This document shows, piece by piece, positions 23,602 to 32,196 of a DNA stretch of 47,690 bases. The number at the start of each line of letters is the position of its first letter. Position 1 is the first letter of the stretch. Below the pieces are notes generated by a model that was given only the letters and a program-made list of their open reading frames with translations, had not been told where the DNA came from and made no database searches. The DNA is from CAZOJJ01 sp964580105 (GTDB lineage Bacteria; Bacteroidota; Rhodothermia; Rhodothermales; Rubricoccaceae), in the NCBI GenBank assembly GCA_964580105.1, contig CAZOJJ010000022.1, positions 1-47,690 of the forward strand, read 5' to 3'. The position numbers and the translations under genes were made by a program.

Positions 23602-25056
23602 ATGCGTGACGCCCTTGCCCTCTCCCCCACCGCCCTGCGCCGCTGGGGCGACGGCCTGCTCGTCGCAGCCCTGGGTCTGGGGCTCTGCATCACGGCGCGG
23701 ATCGCGTGGTCGGCCCCGGGCCTGCTGCCCGTGCTGCCGCTCGGGCTGATCGCAGCGGGGGCCCTGCTGCTGCTCTTCCGGCACCCGCGCGTGAGCTTCG
23801 TGGTGTGGATGATGGGGTTCCCCTTCCTCCTCTCCTCCGAGCCGGGCCTGCAGGTCCAGGAAGTGCTCTACGGCCTGTATTTCTTCGCCTTCCTCGCCCA
23901 CTGGTACGGCCGCCGGCTGCTGCTGTACCGGAGCCGGATGATCCGGGGTCTCGAAGACCGCGTCGTCGCGCTCTGGCTGGGGTTCGGGTTGCCGGCCGGC
24001 CTGTTCCTGGCGGTCCTGTTCGGCGCCCCCCCGGGTGCCATACGGGGTGAAGTGCTGGCGTTCCTGATGCTGGCGCTGTACTTCCCGGTCAAAGAGTTCG
24101 TCGTCCGCGAGCGGCAGGGTCCGCTCATCGTGTTCCTGCTGCTCGCGTGGATGGGCGTGATGATCACGGTCGAAAACGCCTTCGACGCCCAGCGGCGGTT
24201 CGCCGACGCCACGCAGGTCTGGGAGATCGCCAACGTGCGTACCGGCGGCCGCGAGCTGTTCCTCACCTTCCCGGGGCTGCTCGTGATGGCCGTCCTGGCC
24301 GGCGTACGCCGGCGCCGGATTGCCCCGGTGCTTCTGGTGGTGTTCGCCGCCCTCTTCGCCGGGCTGATCCTGACCAAGTCCCGGGCCTTCTGGGTGGCCT
24401 TCGCGATGGGCACGGTCGCGCTGGTGCTGCTCCTGCGGGGGCCGAGGCGCCGGCAGCTCCTTCTGTTCTTCGGGGCCGGCCTGCTGGTTCTGGGCGTGCT
24501 GAGCCTGTTCGTCGCCGGGTCGTACCTCAACCTGCTCCTCCTCGGCATCCAGAACCGGCTCCTCACCCTGGGCTCGACATCCACGGACGTCTCGCTCATC
24601 AACCGCTTCGTGGAATCGGCCGCCGTACGGGAGCGGATCTGGCAGAACCCGGTGCTGGGCTACGGCTTCGGCACGCCGTACACCTACTTCCGCCTCATCG
24701 AGCACGCGACGCTGACGTACAGCTACGTCCACAACGGGTACCTGGCCGTGTGGTACAAGCTGGGGCTGTGGGGCGTCGCCCTGGTGGGGACGGCGTGGGT
24801 CCGGGCGGGGTGGTGTGCCTTCCGGGCGGGGCGGTCGCGGACGCTCCCCATCTTCGAACGCGTGCTTGGCCTGGGTGTGGTGGCGTGCCTGCTCGCCCTG
24901 CTGCTCCCTGCCTACACCACCAACGTGTTCTTCGAGGACGAGAAGCTGGCGGCGTTCACGCTGGTCGCGGCCCTGGGCTGCGGGCTCTACCAGCGCCGCG
25001 GCGGCCGCCCCCCGGAGACCGCGGCCTCGCCGGCCGCCTTCGGCGAGGAGGGCTGA
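23602..25056 (+). CDS. O-antigen ligase/polymerase (Wzy-like) membrane protein
   Basis: A polytopic protein of 484 residues with about twelve hydrophobic segments. The signature loop of the Wzy/WaaL family lies in the last third: an arginine-bearing stretch (FVESAAVRERIWQNPVLGYGFG) followed by YVHNGYLAVWYKLGLWGV. Such proteins join repeat units on the periplasmic side of the inner membrane. Ligase (WaaL) and polymerase (Wzy) cannot be separated by sequence. Context next to a flippase and a Wzz-like gene favours polymerase. It starts 16 bp after the Wzz-like gene, and its stop is 1 nt before the flippase start. Confidence 0.8.
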   Translation: MRDALALSPTALRRWGDGLLVAALGLGLCITARIAWSAPGLLPVLPLGLIAAGALLLLFRHPRVSFVVWMMGFPFLLSSEPGLQVQEVLYGLYFFAFLAHWYGRRLLLYRSRMIRGLEDRVVALWLGFGLPAGLFLAVLFGAPPGAIRGEVLAFLMLALYFPVKEFVVRERQGPLIVFLLLAWMGVMITVENAFDAQRRFADATQVWEIANVRTGGRELFLTFPGLLVMAVLAGVRRRRIAPVLLVVFAALFAGLILTKSRAFWVAFAMGTVALVLLLRGPRRRQLLLFFGAGLLVLGVLSLFVAGSYLNLLLLGIQNRLLTLGSTSTDVSLINRFVESAAVRERIWQNPVLGYGFGTPYTYFRLIEHATLTYSYVHNGYLAVWYKLGLWGVALVGTAWVRAGWCAFRAGRSRTLPIFERVLGLGVVACLLALLLPAYTTNVFFEDEKLAAFTLVAALGCGLYQRRGGRPPETAASPAAFGEEG

Positions 25057-25057
25057 G

Positions 25058-26524
25058 GTGCCGGCCGCGTCGGAAGGTTCGGTCCCCGCCTCGGCGCCGA
25101 CCGAGGCGCAGCGGGCGCGCCGGATCGCCCGCAACGTGGGGGCGCTGACGGCGGCGCGCGGGGCGACGGTCCTCCTCCAGCTCGCCGTCACGGCGTACCT
25201 GACGCGGACGCTGGCGCCGGAGCACTTCGGCATCCTCGGGTTCGGCACGGCGCTGCTCTCGTACTTCTCGCTCCTCGTCACCTTCGGCTTCAACACGCTG
25301 GGCACGCGCGAGCTGGCGCGGGCGCCGGAGCGGGCAAGCGAGCTGGCCGGGCACCTGACGGCGTTCCAGCTGCTCCTCTCCGTCGTGGGGTACGCGCTCT
25401 TTCTGGGTACGGTCCTCCTGCTCCCGAAGCCGGCCCTGGTGAAGACCGTGCTGGCGGTGCAGGGGCTGGCGCTGTTCACGACGGCGCTGTCGCTGGAGTG
25501 GGTCTACCTCGGCGTCGAGCGGATGGGGGTGCTGGCCGTCCGCAACGTGGTGGCGGCGCTGCTCCACGTGGGGGGCGTGCTGCTCTTCGTCCACCGCCCG
25601 GACGACGTGGTGTGGGCCGCCGCCGCCCAGGTCGGCGCCGTGCTCGTGGGGAACGGCTGGATCCTGCTCACCTTCGTGCGCGACTTCGGCCGGCTGCGGT
25701 TGCGTGTGGCCCCGGCGGTGTGGTGGCGCCTCCTGAAGCCCGCCGTCCCCATCGCCGCCTCGTCGTTCATGATCGCGATCTACTACCAGCTCGATCAGGT
25801 CATGCTCGGGCTGATGCGGGGCGAGGCCGAGGTCGGGCTCTACACGGCGGGCTACCGCGTGCTGACGGCGGCCCTCATCCCGGCCCAGATCCTCCACATG
25901 GCGTTCTTCCCGGCCCTCTCCGCCACCCTCGGCGACACCGGGGCGATGCGCCTGCGGGTGCGGGCGTACGTCCGGGCCATGGCCCTCCTCGGGGCGCCCA
26001 TCGCGGTGGGCGGGGTGCTGCTGGCGGGACCGCTGCTGACGCTCGTGGCGGGCGAGGCCTTCGCCGCCGGCACGACGGCCTTCGCCTTCCTGATGGCCAA
26101 CGCCGGGCTCGTCTACGTCAACATGGCCTTCGGACAGCCGCTCGTGGCGTGGGACCGGCAGCGGGCCTACTTCGCCGCCGTCGGTGCGGGCGCCCTCGCC
26201 AACGTCGTCCTCAACGCGCTGCTCATCCCTCGGTACGGCCTCGACGGTGCCGCGATAGCGACCGTCACCAGCGAGGTCGTCGTGTTGCTCGGCGTGCTGC
26301 CGCTGCACGTACGCCTGGTGCATCAGGCGTACCTCGGCCTCTGGGCGCGGGCCGCCGCCGCCGCCGCCCTCGGCGTGGGTGGCCCCGTGCTGAGCGCGCT
26401 CGCCCTGGGGGCGTCGCCGCTCGTGGCCGGGCTGCTGGCCGTACCCGGCTACGCGCTCGCTGCGTGGACCTTCCGCCTGGCAACGCCGGCGACGATCCGG
26501 ACGCTCTTCCGGCCGCCCGCCTAG
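25058..26524 (+). CDS. Polysaccharide flippase (Wzx/MATE-like)
   Basis: A 488-residue MOP-superfamily transporter that turns lipid-linked oligosaccharide over the inner membrane. The N-terminal half shows the family opening (ARNVGALTAARGATVLLQLAVTAYLTRTLAPEHFGILGFGTALLSYF). Further marks are VPIAASSFMIAIYYQLDQVMLGLM and GEAEVGLYTAGYRV. About fourteen hydrophobic segments fit Wzx. The GTG start at 25058 is preferred because a good Shine-Dalgarno (GAGGAGGG) lies just upstream. It also places the start 1 nt after the polymerase stop, suggesting translational coupling. The open frame upstream is antisense-like overlap with the polymerase gene. Substrate unknown. Confidence 0.9.
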   Translation: MPAASEGSVPASAPTEAQRARRIARNVGALTAARGATVLLQLAVTAYLTRTLAPEHFGILGFGTALLSYFSLLVTFGFNTLGTRELARAPERASELAGHLTAFQLLLSVVGYALFLGTVLLLPKPALVKTVLAVQGLALFTTALSLEWVYLGVERMGVLAVRNVVAALLHVGGVLLFVHRPDDVVWAAAAQVGAVLVGNGWILLTFVRDFGRLRLRVAPAVWWRLLKPAVPIAASSFMIAIYYQLDQVMLGLMRGEAEVGLYTAGYRVLTAALIPAQILHMAFFPALSATLGDTGAMRLRVRAYVRAMALLGAPIAVGGVLLAGPLLTLVAGEAFAAGTTAFAFLMANAGLVYVNMAFGQPLVAWDRQRAYFAAVGAGALANVVLNALLIPRYGLDGAAIATVTSEVVVLLGVLPLHVRLVHQAYLGLWARAAAAAALGVGGPVLSALALGASPLVAGLLAVPGYALAAWTFRLATPATIRTLFRPPA

Positions 26525-26596
26525 CCCGTCTTCGCCGGAATCGGACGGCACGGCGCACGCCCGCTTCGTATCGTCCGGCGCCCTCTGCCTGATCGG

Positions 26597-27766
26597 ATGC
26601 GAACGTACGACTACCTCATCGTCGGGGCCGGCCTGACCGGCAGCGTGCTCGCCGAGCGCCTCGCGAGCCAGCTCGGCCGGCGCGTGCTCGTGATCGACCG
26701 GCGCTCGCACCTCGCGGGCAACGCCCACGACCGCCTCGACGCGCACGGCGTACTCATCCACCAGTACGGCCCGCACCTCTTCCACACCAACAGCGCGCGG
26801 GTGTGGGACTACCTCTCGCAGTTCACCGACTGGCACCCCTACGAGCACCGCGTCGTAGCCGAGGTGGACGGCGTCCGCGTGCCGGTCCCGTTCAACCTCA
26901 CGAGCCTCCACGCCCTGTTCCCCTCCGCGCAGGCCGAACGGCTCGAACGGCTCCTGAAGGCGCGCTACGGCGACGAGGTCAAGGTGCCCATCCTCAAGCT
27001 CCGCGAGACGGCTGCCGAGCGCACCGGTGGCCTCTCGGCCCGCGACGCCGACGACCTCCGCGCCCTCGCCGACTTCATCTACGAGAAGGTCTTCTACGGC
27101 TACACCCTCAAGCAGTGGGACCTCACGCCGGAGCAGCTCGGGCCGACCGTCATGGCGCGCGTACCCGTCCACATCTCGCGCGACGACCGCTACTTTCAGG
27201 ACACGTACCAGGCCCTCCCGGCCAAGGGCTACACGGCACTCGTCGAGGCGCTCCTGGACCACCCCCACATCGAGGTCGAGACGGGCGTGGACTTCGAGCA
27301 AGCCCGCGACGCCTTCCGCTTCGACCGGCTCGTCTATACCGGCCCCATCGACGCGTTCTTCGACTACCTCCACGGCCCGCTGCCCTACCGGAGCCTCCGG
27401 TTCGACTTCGTCCACCACGAGGCCCCGTTCTTCCAGGAGCGCACGCAGGTCAACTTCCCCAACGCCCCCGGGGACGGCCCGGCCTACACGCGGATCACGG
27501 AGTTCAAGCACGCCACCGGCCAGCGGGTGCCGGGCACGACGGTGGCCGTGGAGTACCCGCAGGCCCACGTCCCGGGCGAGAACGAGCCCTACTACCCGAT
27601 TCCGCTGGAGGCCAACCGCGAGCGCTTCGCCCGCTACGCCGCCGAGGCGGCCCGCCTCGCCTCGGTGACGTTCGCGGGGCGGCTGGCCGACTACCAGTAC
27701 TACAACATGGACCAGGCCGTGGCCCGCGCCCTCCGCGTCTTCGAGAAGGAGTGTCTCCCGGTGTGA
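26597..27766 (+). CDS. glf: UDP-galactopyranose mutase
   Basis: A flavoenzyme of 389 residues that converts UDP-galactopyranose to UDP-galactofuranose in the cytoplasm. The FAD-binding opening (YDYLIVGAGLTGSVLAERLA), LAGNAHDRLDAHG with YGPHLFHT, and the catalytic-region motifs YTLKQWDLTPEQLGPTV and DDRYFQDTYQALPAKGYT are all in place. YYPIPLEANRERFARY and YYNMDQAVARAL lie near the end. It indicates that the polymer made by this locus contains galactofuranose. A possible -7 element (TATCGTC, 26569-26575) precedes it by 21 nt, so a second transcription start is possible. The following GT2 gene starts 2 nt after its stop and may be the matching galactofuranosyltransferase. Confidence 0.96.
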   Translation: MRTYDYLIVGAGLTGSVLAERLASQLGRRVLVIDRRSHLAGNAHDRLDAHGVLIHQYGPHLFHTNSARVWDYLSQFTDWHPYEHRVVAEVDGVRVPVPFNLTSLHALFPSAQAERLERLLKARYGDEVKVPILKLRETAAERTGGLSARDADDLRALADFIYEKVFYGYTLKQWDLTPEQLGPTVMARVPVHISRDDRYFQDTYQALPAKGYTALVEALLDHPHIEVETGVDFEQARDAFRFDRLVYTGPIDAFFDYLHGPLPYRSLRFDFVHHEAPFFQERTQVNFPNAPGDGPAYTRITEFKHATGQRVPGTTVAVEYPQAHVPGENEPYYPIPLEANRERFARYAAEAARLASVTFAGRLADYQYYNMDQAVARALRVFEKECLPV

Positions 27767-27768
27767 CC

Positions 27769-28854
27769 ATGCCCGACGCCGACGCGCTGGTACGGCCCCT
27801 CCCGCTGGGCCCGCTCCCCGAGACGCCCCTCGTCTCCGTCCTCGTCGCCAACTACAACTACGCCGGCTACGTGGCCGCGGCCGTCGAGAGCGCGCTCGCG
27901 CAGACCTACCGGCACCTGGAGGTGGTCGTGTGCGACGACGGCTCGACCGACGACTCGCTGGCGGTCCTCCACGCGCTGGCCGAGCGGGACGGCCGCGTGC
28001 GCGTCGTGGCGCAGGAGAACGGGGGCCAGGCCTCGGCCCTCAACGGCGCCTACGCCGCCGCCCGCGGCGACATCCTCTGCGTCCTCGACGCCGACGACGT
28101 GTACGAGCCGGAGAAGGTGGCCGCCACGGTCGAGGGGTTCCGCGCCCACCCCGAGGCGGGCTTCCTCATCCACAACGTCGTCGTGATCGACGGCGAGGGG
28201 CGCGTGCGCGGCCGGAAGCAGGAGCACGAGGCCATGCCGGCAGGCTGGCTCGCCCCGCGCGTGCTGGCACTGGGCGGTCCGCTCACCGGGTTGCCGCCCG
28301 CCTCCGGCCTCTCGCTCCGCCGCCCCGTGGCCGCCCACCTGTTCCCCCTCGACCCGGCGTACCGGAGCCTCGCCGACGGGCTGGTCAAGGCCGGGGCGCC
28401 CGTGCTCACCCCGGTCGTCGCGCTCCCGCAGGTGCTCGCCCGGTTCCGAATCCACGGCGCCAACCTGACCAGCGCCGCCTCGGGTTCGGTGGCGGCGCGG
28501 CGGAAGGTGCTCGGCGTGATCCGCCGCCACCACGCCTACATCCGGGGCCTTCTGGCGAAACACCACGGCCCGGAGGCCGCCGCGCAGCTCCGGCCGGTGG
28601 AGTTCAACCCTGCCTACGGCGTGCAGCTCGCCCAGCTCGCGCTCCTGGAGCCCGCGCCGCAGAGCGAGCGCCGGGCTGCCGTGGACGCCCTTCTGTCGAA
28701 CCCCGGAGCGGTCCACGTCCGGCACCGCTGGTTCTACCGGCTGGCGGCCTCGCTGCCCCTTCCGGCCGGGCTGGTACGGCTCGCCTTCGGGGACAGCCCG
28801 CTCAAGCGGGCCGCCCAGCGCCTCGATCAGTGGGCGCGGGGCGTCCGGTCCTAG
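27769..28854 (+). CDS. Family 2 glycosyltransferase
   Basis: A soluble or membrane-associated GT2 transferase of 361 residues. GT-A landmarks: VSVLVANYNYAGYVAAAVESALAQTY, the nucleotide-binding VVCDDGSTDDSL, ENGGQASALNGAYAAARG and the metal-binding LDADDVYEPEKV. An arginine-rich C-terminal half follows without clear membrane helices. It begins 2 nt after glf and surely shares its transcript. It probably adds one sugar to the lipid-linked repeat unit; galactofuranose is a natural guess from position but cannot be shown. It is the last plus-strand gene of the polysaccharide locus, ending 9 bp from a convergent gene. Confidence 0.9.
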   Translation: MPDADALVRPLPLGPLPETPLVSVLVANYNYAGYVAAAVESALAQTYRHLEVVVCDDGSTDDSLAVLHALAERDGRVRVVAQENGGQASALNGAYAAARGDILCVLDADDVYEPEKVAATVEGFRAHPEAGFLIHNVVVIDGEGRVRGRKQEHEAMPAGWLAPRVLALGGPLTGLPPASGLSLRRPVAAHLFPLDPAYRSLADGLVKAGAPVLTPVVALPQVLARFRIHGANLTSAASGSVAARRKVLGVIRRHHAYIRGLLAKHHGPEAAAQLRPVEFNPAYGVQLAQLALLEPAPQSERRAAVDALLSNPGAVHVRHRWFYRLAASLPLPAGLVRLAFGDSPLKRAAQRLDQWARGVRS

Positions 28855-28863
28855 CGACGCCCC

Positions 28864-29829
28864 TCAACGCCGGGCGCGGAACCGCTCGGCCAGCATCCGC
28901 ACCGGCTGGGCGACGGCCGACGCCATGCCGCGCGCGCGGAAGCGCCACACGAGCGCCCGCCGCAGCGCGGCCTGCCCGTCGAAGGCCGCACCCCGATAGA
29001 AGCGGGGCATCAGCGCCTTGGCGTGGCCCTGAAGGTGGAGGCTCTGGAAACGGACGGCCGCCCCCAGCCGCCGGTTCGTCCCGGCCGGGTAGCCCTCCTC
29101 CCAGTGGATCGCCTTGTGCGCGCCGCGCGTCGCGTACTCGTCCGGCCACTCGTTCTCGGCCTGGTTGAGGTTCCGGTCGTGCGCCCACCCCTCCTCCACC
29201 GTCAGCATGTTGGCGACGTGGGCCGGGTCCAGCGTCTCGCGGAAGAGGTGGAGGGCCGTCATGTCGCACACGCCGCCGCGCTGGCCCGTCCGGAGGTGGT
29301 GCTGCCACTTCGCCTCGTAGCGCGCCGTGAGCGCCGGCTCGGTGTAGGAGCGAAGCACGAAGTCGCAGAACGCCCCGGCCGCCTCGGCCGTCCAGTAGGA
29401 GGCGTGGGCGGAGGTGGCCCAGCGGTAGCCCCCCTGCTCGCGGGGCCAGCAGAGGCCGAGCCGCTTCCCGCGGAGTCGGTTCGCCAGGACCTCCGCCTCG
29501 GCGGCGTAGAGCATGACGTCGGAGTCGAGGACGAGGGCGTCGGTGAGGCCCTCCGCCTGCATGAAGGCGCGGAGCACGAACCACCGCTGGAAGCAGGCCA
29601 GTTCGAAGGGGCGGGCGTTCGTCGAGCGGTGCTCGTAGACCCGGGCCACCGCGTCGGCCGCGCCGGGGTACGGCGGCTGCGACGTGTCCACGTGGCGGAG
29701 GAAGGGAAAGCGGTCGTTCTCGCGGTCGCCGAGGAGGACGAGGTCGGCGCCGGGGTCGGCCGCCCGCGCCTGGCGGAGGGAGAACTCGAGGTACGGGCTG
29801 TAGCCGCGGTGGATGAAGACGATGGCCAT
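28864..29829 (-). CDS. Putative nucleotide-sugar glycosyltransferase
   Basis: A 321-residue protein opening MAIVFIHRGYSPYLEFSLRQAR. A GT-A-like region contains DALVLDSDVMLYA, a DxD-type metal site. YRWATSAHASYWTAEAAGAFCDFV and DMTALHLF follow. The layout resembles transferases related to families 8 and 24 that read a nucleotide sugar, but I do not recognise a named family. It is encoded opposite to, and convergent with, the polysaccharide locus (9-bp gap). It may be a tailoring enzyme of the same polymer. TATCTTCGC on the minus strand (29901-29909), 72 nt upstream, may be its -7 element. Confidence 0.6.
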   Translation of the reverse strand: MAIVFIHRGYSPYLEFSLRQARAADPGADLVLLGDRENDRFPFLRHVDTSQPPYPGAADAVARVYEHRSTNARPFELACFQRWFVLRAFMQAEGLTDALVLDSDVMLYAAEAEVLANRLRGKRLGLCWPREQGGYRWATSAHASYWTAEAAGAFCDFVLRSYTEPALTARYEAKWQHHLRTGQRGGVCDMTALHLFRETLDPAHVANMLTVEEGWAHDRNLNQAENEWPDEYATRGAHKAIHWEEGYPAGTNRRLGAAVRFQSLHLQGHAKALMPRFYRGAAFDGQAALRRALVWRFRARGMASAVAQPVRMLAERFRARR

Positions 29830-29958
29830 GCGTGCGGGCGCCGCAGCGGTCGCTCGGTGGGCGCCCCTCGGGCCGCCCTCGTTCGGAAACGGAGGAGCCC
29901 GCGAAGATACGCGCGCCGGGAGGCCGCCCGCGCCGGCCCCGAGGCGGACGCCGGGGCA

Positions 29959-30420
29959 CTAGCCCCGGCCCGTCGAGCCGAAGCCGCCGGCTCCCCGCTC
30001 GGTGTCGTCGAGGGCGTCCACCCGCTCGAACCGGACGGGCACGTAGCGCGCCACGACCAGCTGGGCGATCCGCTCGCCGCGCTCGATCACGAACGGCTCC
30101 GGCCCGTGGTTGATGAGGAGGACCTTGCACTCACCCCGGTAGTCGGCGTCGATGGTACCCGGGCTGTTGAGCACGGTCACGCCGTGCTTCGCCGCGAGGC
30201 CGCTGCGCGGGCGCACCTGGCCCTCGGTGCCCGGCGGCAGGGCGATCTGCAAGCCCGTCGGGACGAGGGCGAACTGGCCGGGCTGGAGCGTCATCGGCTC
30301 GGCCTCGGGGACGGCCGCGCGGAGGTCGAGGCCGGCGCTGGCCGTCGTCGCGTGCGCGGGCAGGTCGAGCCCTTCGCCGTGCGGGAGGACGAAGAGGGGA
30401 ACGGGGACGGGGTCGAGCAT
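29959..30420 (-). CDS. dut: Deoxyuridine 5'-triphosphate nucleotidohydrolase
   Basis: Trimeric dUTPase of 153 residues that hydrolyses dUTP to dUMP and pyrophosphate, keeping uracil out of DNA and feeding thymidylate synthase. All five motifs are in order: SAGLDLRA, RPRSGLA, the catalytic GTIDADYRGE, RIAQLVV and the C-terminal GAGGFGSTGRG. The start at 30420 is normal (MLDPVPVPLFVLPHG). A 30-nt perfect palindrome lies 15 bp upstream. Its product supplies thyA, encoded 10 kb away. Confidence 0.97.
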   Translation of the reverse strand: MLDPVPVPLFVLPHGEGLDLPAHATTASAGLDLRAAVPEAEPMTLQPGQFALVPTGLQIALPPGTEGQVRPRSGLAAKHGVTVLNSPGTIDADYRGECKVLLINHGPEPFVIERGERIAQLVVARYVPVRFERVDALDDTERGAGGFGSTGRG

Positions 30421-30434
30421 GACGGATGGACATG

Positions 30435-30464
30435 CGTAGGGGCACGGCGCGCCGTGCCCCTACG
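30435..30464. repeat. Perfect 30-nt palindrome (GTAGGGGC family)
   Basis: CGTAGGGGCACGGC (30435-30448) is mirrored exactly at 30451-30464 around a central GC. It lies in the 65 bp between the dut start and the POT transporter stop, both on the minus strand. There is no T tract, so a standard intrinsic terminator is unlikely. A sister element is at 45440-45467. Confidence 0.9.
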
Positions 30465-30485
30465 TGCAGCATGGTGCGGCTGGGA

Positions 30486-32048
30486 TCAGTTCGAGGAGCC
30501 CATCATCTTCTTGACCCAGGGCGAGATCATGAACATGATCAGGCCCGCTGCCGCGCTCGTAGCGAAAACGGCCAGGAAGATGCCGCTGAGCGGGTACGAC
30601 TCGAACAGGCCGCCGACGCGGCCGCCGATGTAGTTGCCCGTCGCCGCTCCGAGGAACCAGATACCCATCATCTGCCCGACGATCTTCTCCGGCGCGAGCT
30701 TCGTCATCGCGCTCAGGCCCACCGGGCTCAGGCACAACTCACCGACCGTGTGCAGGAAGTAGACGCCCAGCAGCCACTGCGGCCCGACCGTCGTCCCGTC
30801 GTTGCCCTGCACCATGAAGGCGGCCGGGACGAGCAGGAGAAAACCGAGACCGACGAACAGCAGGCCCAGCGAGAACTTGAACGGCGTGCTCGGCTCGCGC
30901 CGGCGCCGGTTCAGCCACACCCACAGCCAGGCAAACACCGGCGCGAGCGCGATGATGAACAGCGCGTTGACCGACTGCCACCACGTGGACGGGAATTCCA
31001 GACCGAAGACGCTGTTGTCGGTGAGCCGGTCCGCGAAGAGGTTCAGCGTGGAGCCCGCCTGCTCGAACGAGCTCCAGAAGAGCGCCGCCGCGACGTAGAA
31101 CACGATGATGGCCACGATCCGCCCGCGCTCGTCCTTCGTCCAGTTGCCCGTGAGGAAGAGCGCCGCGAAGTAGGCAATGGGCATGATCAGCAGAATCACG
31201 CCGACCATGTTGCTGACCCACTCGATCCCCACGTCGGCCATCCCGGTGGCGCCGACGACGTACGGAATGGCGACGAGCAATGCGACGATGGCGAGCCCCA
31301 GGATCAGCGAGCGCCGCTGGCTGGCCCGCTCCTCCGGCGAATCCACATCCTGCTTGATCCCGGCCGTTCCGAGGTGCTTCGCCCCCAGCTTGTACTGGAT
31401 GAGACCGAGAACCATACCGACCGTCACGGCCGCGAAGCCCCACCGCCAGGCGATGTTCTGGCCCAGGTACCCGGCGATCAGCGGGGCCATGAACGCCCCG
31501 AGGTTGATGCCCATGTAGAAGATCGAGAAGCCGGCGTCGCGGCGGGCGTCGTTCTGCGCGTACAGCGAGCCGACCATCGTGCTCACGTTCGGCTTCAGAA
31601 GACCCGTCCCGATGGCGATCAGCCCCAGGCCGACGTAGAAGAGCCCCGAGTTGCCCGTTGCGAGGCAGGCGTTGCCGAGCGCGATGATGATGCCTCCGTA
31701 GAAGACCGCGTTGCGCGCGCCGATGAACTTGTCGGCGATCCAGCCGCCGGGCAGGTTCGTCATGTAGACGACCGCCGTGTAGAGCCCGTAGAGCGCGCCG
31801 GCCTCGGCCACGCTCAGCCCCAACCCGCCGTTGACGACCGCGTCGGTCATGTAGAGGATGAGGAGCGCACGACCGCCGTAGTAGGAGAAGCGCTCCCACA
31901 TCTCGGTCATGAACAGGGTCGAGAGACCGCGCGGATGGCCGAACCACTGCTTGCCTCCGGCGAGGACAGCGGCCTGGCCGTGCTCCGAGCTCATCACTGA
32001 GCCTTCGGCGCGCGGATCCGGCATTTCAGAAACGGGGTCTTTCGCCAT
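30486..32048 (-). CDS. POT/PTR-family peptide:proton symporter
   Basis: An inner-membrane di-/tripeptide importer of the major facilitator superfamily with 520 residues and 12-14 helices. The family start FMTEMWERFSYYGGRALLILYMTD contains the E-x-x-E-R/W-E-R-F-x-Y-Y proton-coupling motif. GGWIADKFIGARNAVFYGG is the MFS loop, and FSIFYMGINLGAFMAPL is the second PTR signature. The start at 32048 yields a short charged tail before helix one. TATCTTCGC on the minus strand (32109-32117), 61 nt upstream, is a possible -7 element shared with the gene at 28864. Substrate is by family. Confidence 0.94.
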   Translation of the reverse strand: MAKDPVSEMPDPRAEGSVMSSEHGQAAVLAGGKQWFGHPRGLSTLFMTEMWERFSYYGGRALLILYMTDAVVNGGLGLSVAEAGALYGLYTAVVYMTNLPGGWIADKFIGARNAVFYGGIIIALGNACLATGNSGLFYVGLGLIAIGTGLLKPNVSTMVGSLYAQNDARRDAGFSIFYMGINLGAFMAPLIAGYLGQNIAWRWGFAAVTVGMVLGLIQYKLGAKHLGTAGIKQDVDSPEERASQRRSLILGLAIVALLVAIPYVVGATGMADVGIEWVSNMVGVILLIMPIAYFAALFLTGNWTKDERGRIVAIIVFYVAAALFWSSFEQAGSTLNLFADRLTDNSVFGLEFPSTWWQSVNALFIIALAPVFAWLWVWLNRRRREPSTPFKFSLGLLFVGLGFLLLVPAAFMVQGNDGTTVGPQWLLGVYFLHTVGELCLSPVGLSAMTKLAPEKIVGQMMGIWFLGAATGNYIGGRVGGLFESYPLSGIFLAVFATSAAAGLIMFMISPWVKKMMGSSN

Positions 32049-32196
32049 GATGGGTACTCGCTGGTGGGGAATGAGTGAGGACGGCCACAGCGGCGGGCGC
32101 GGGGCCGCGCGAAGATAGAGACAATTCCCTTTTGCGCCGTACCGCGCTCCAGGCGGGCGTGCCGGTAAGCCGGAGCGCCTGCTAAAAACGTAACAC

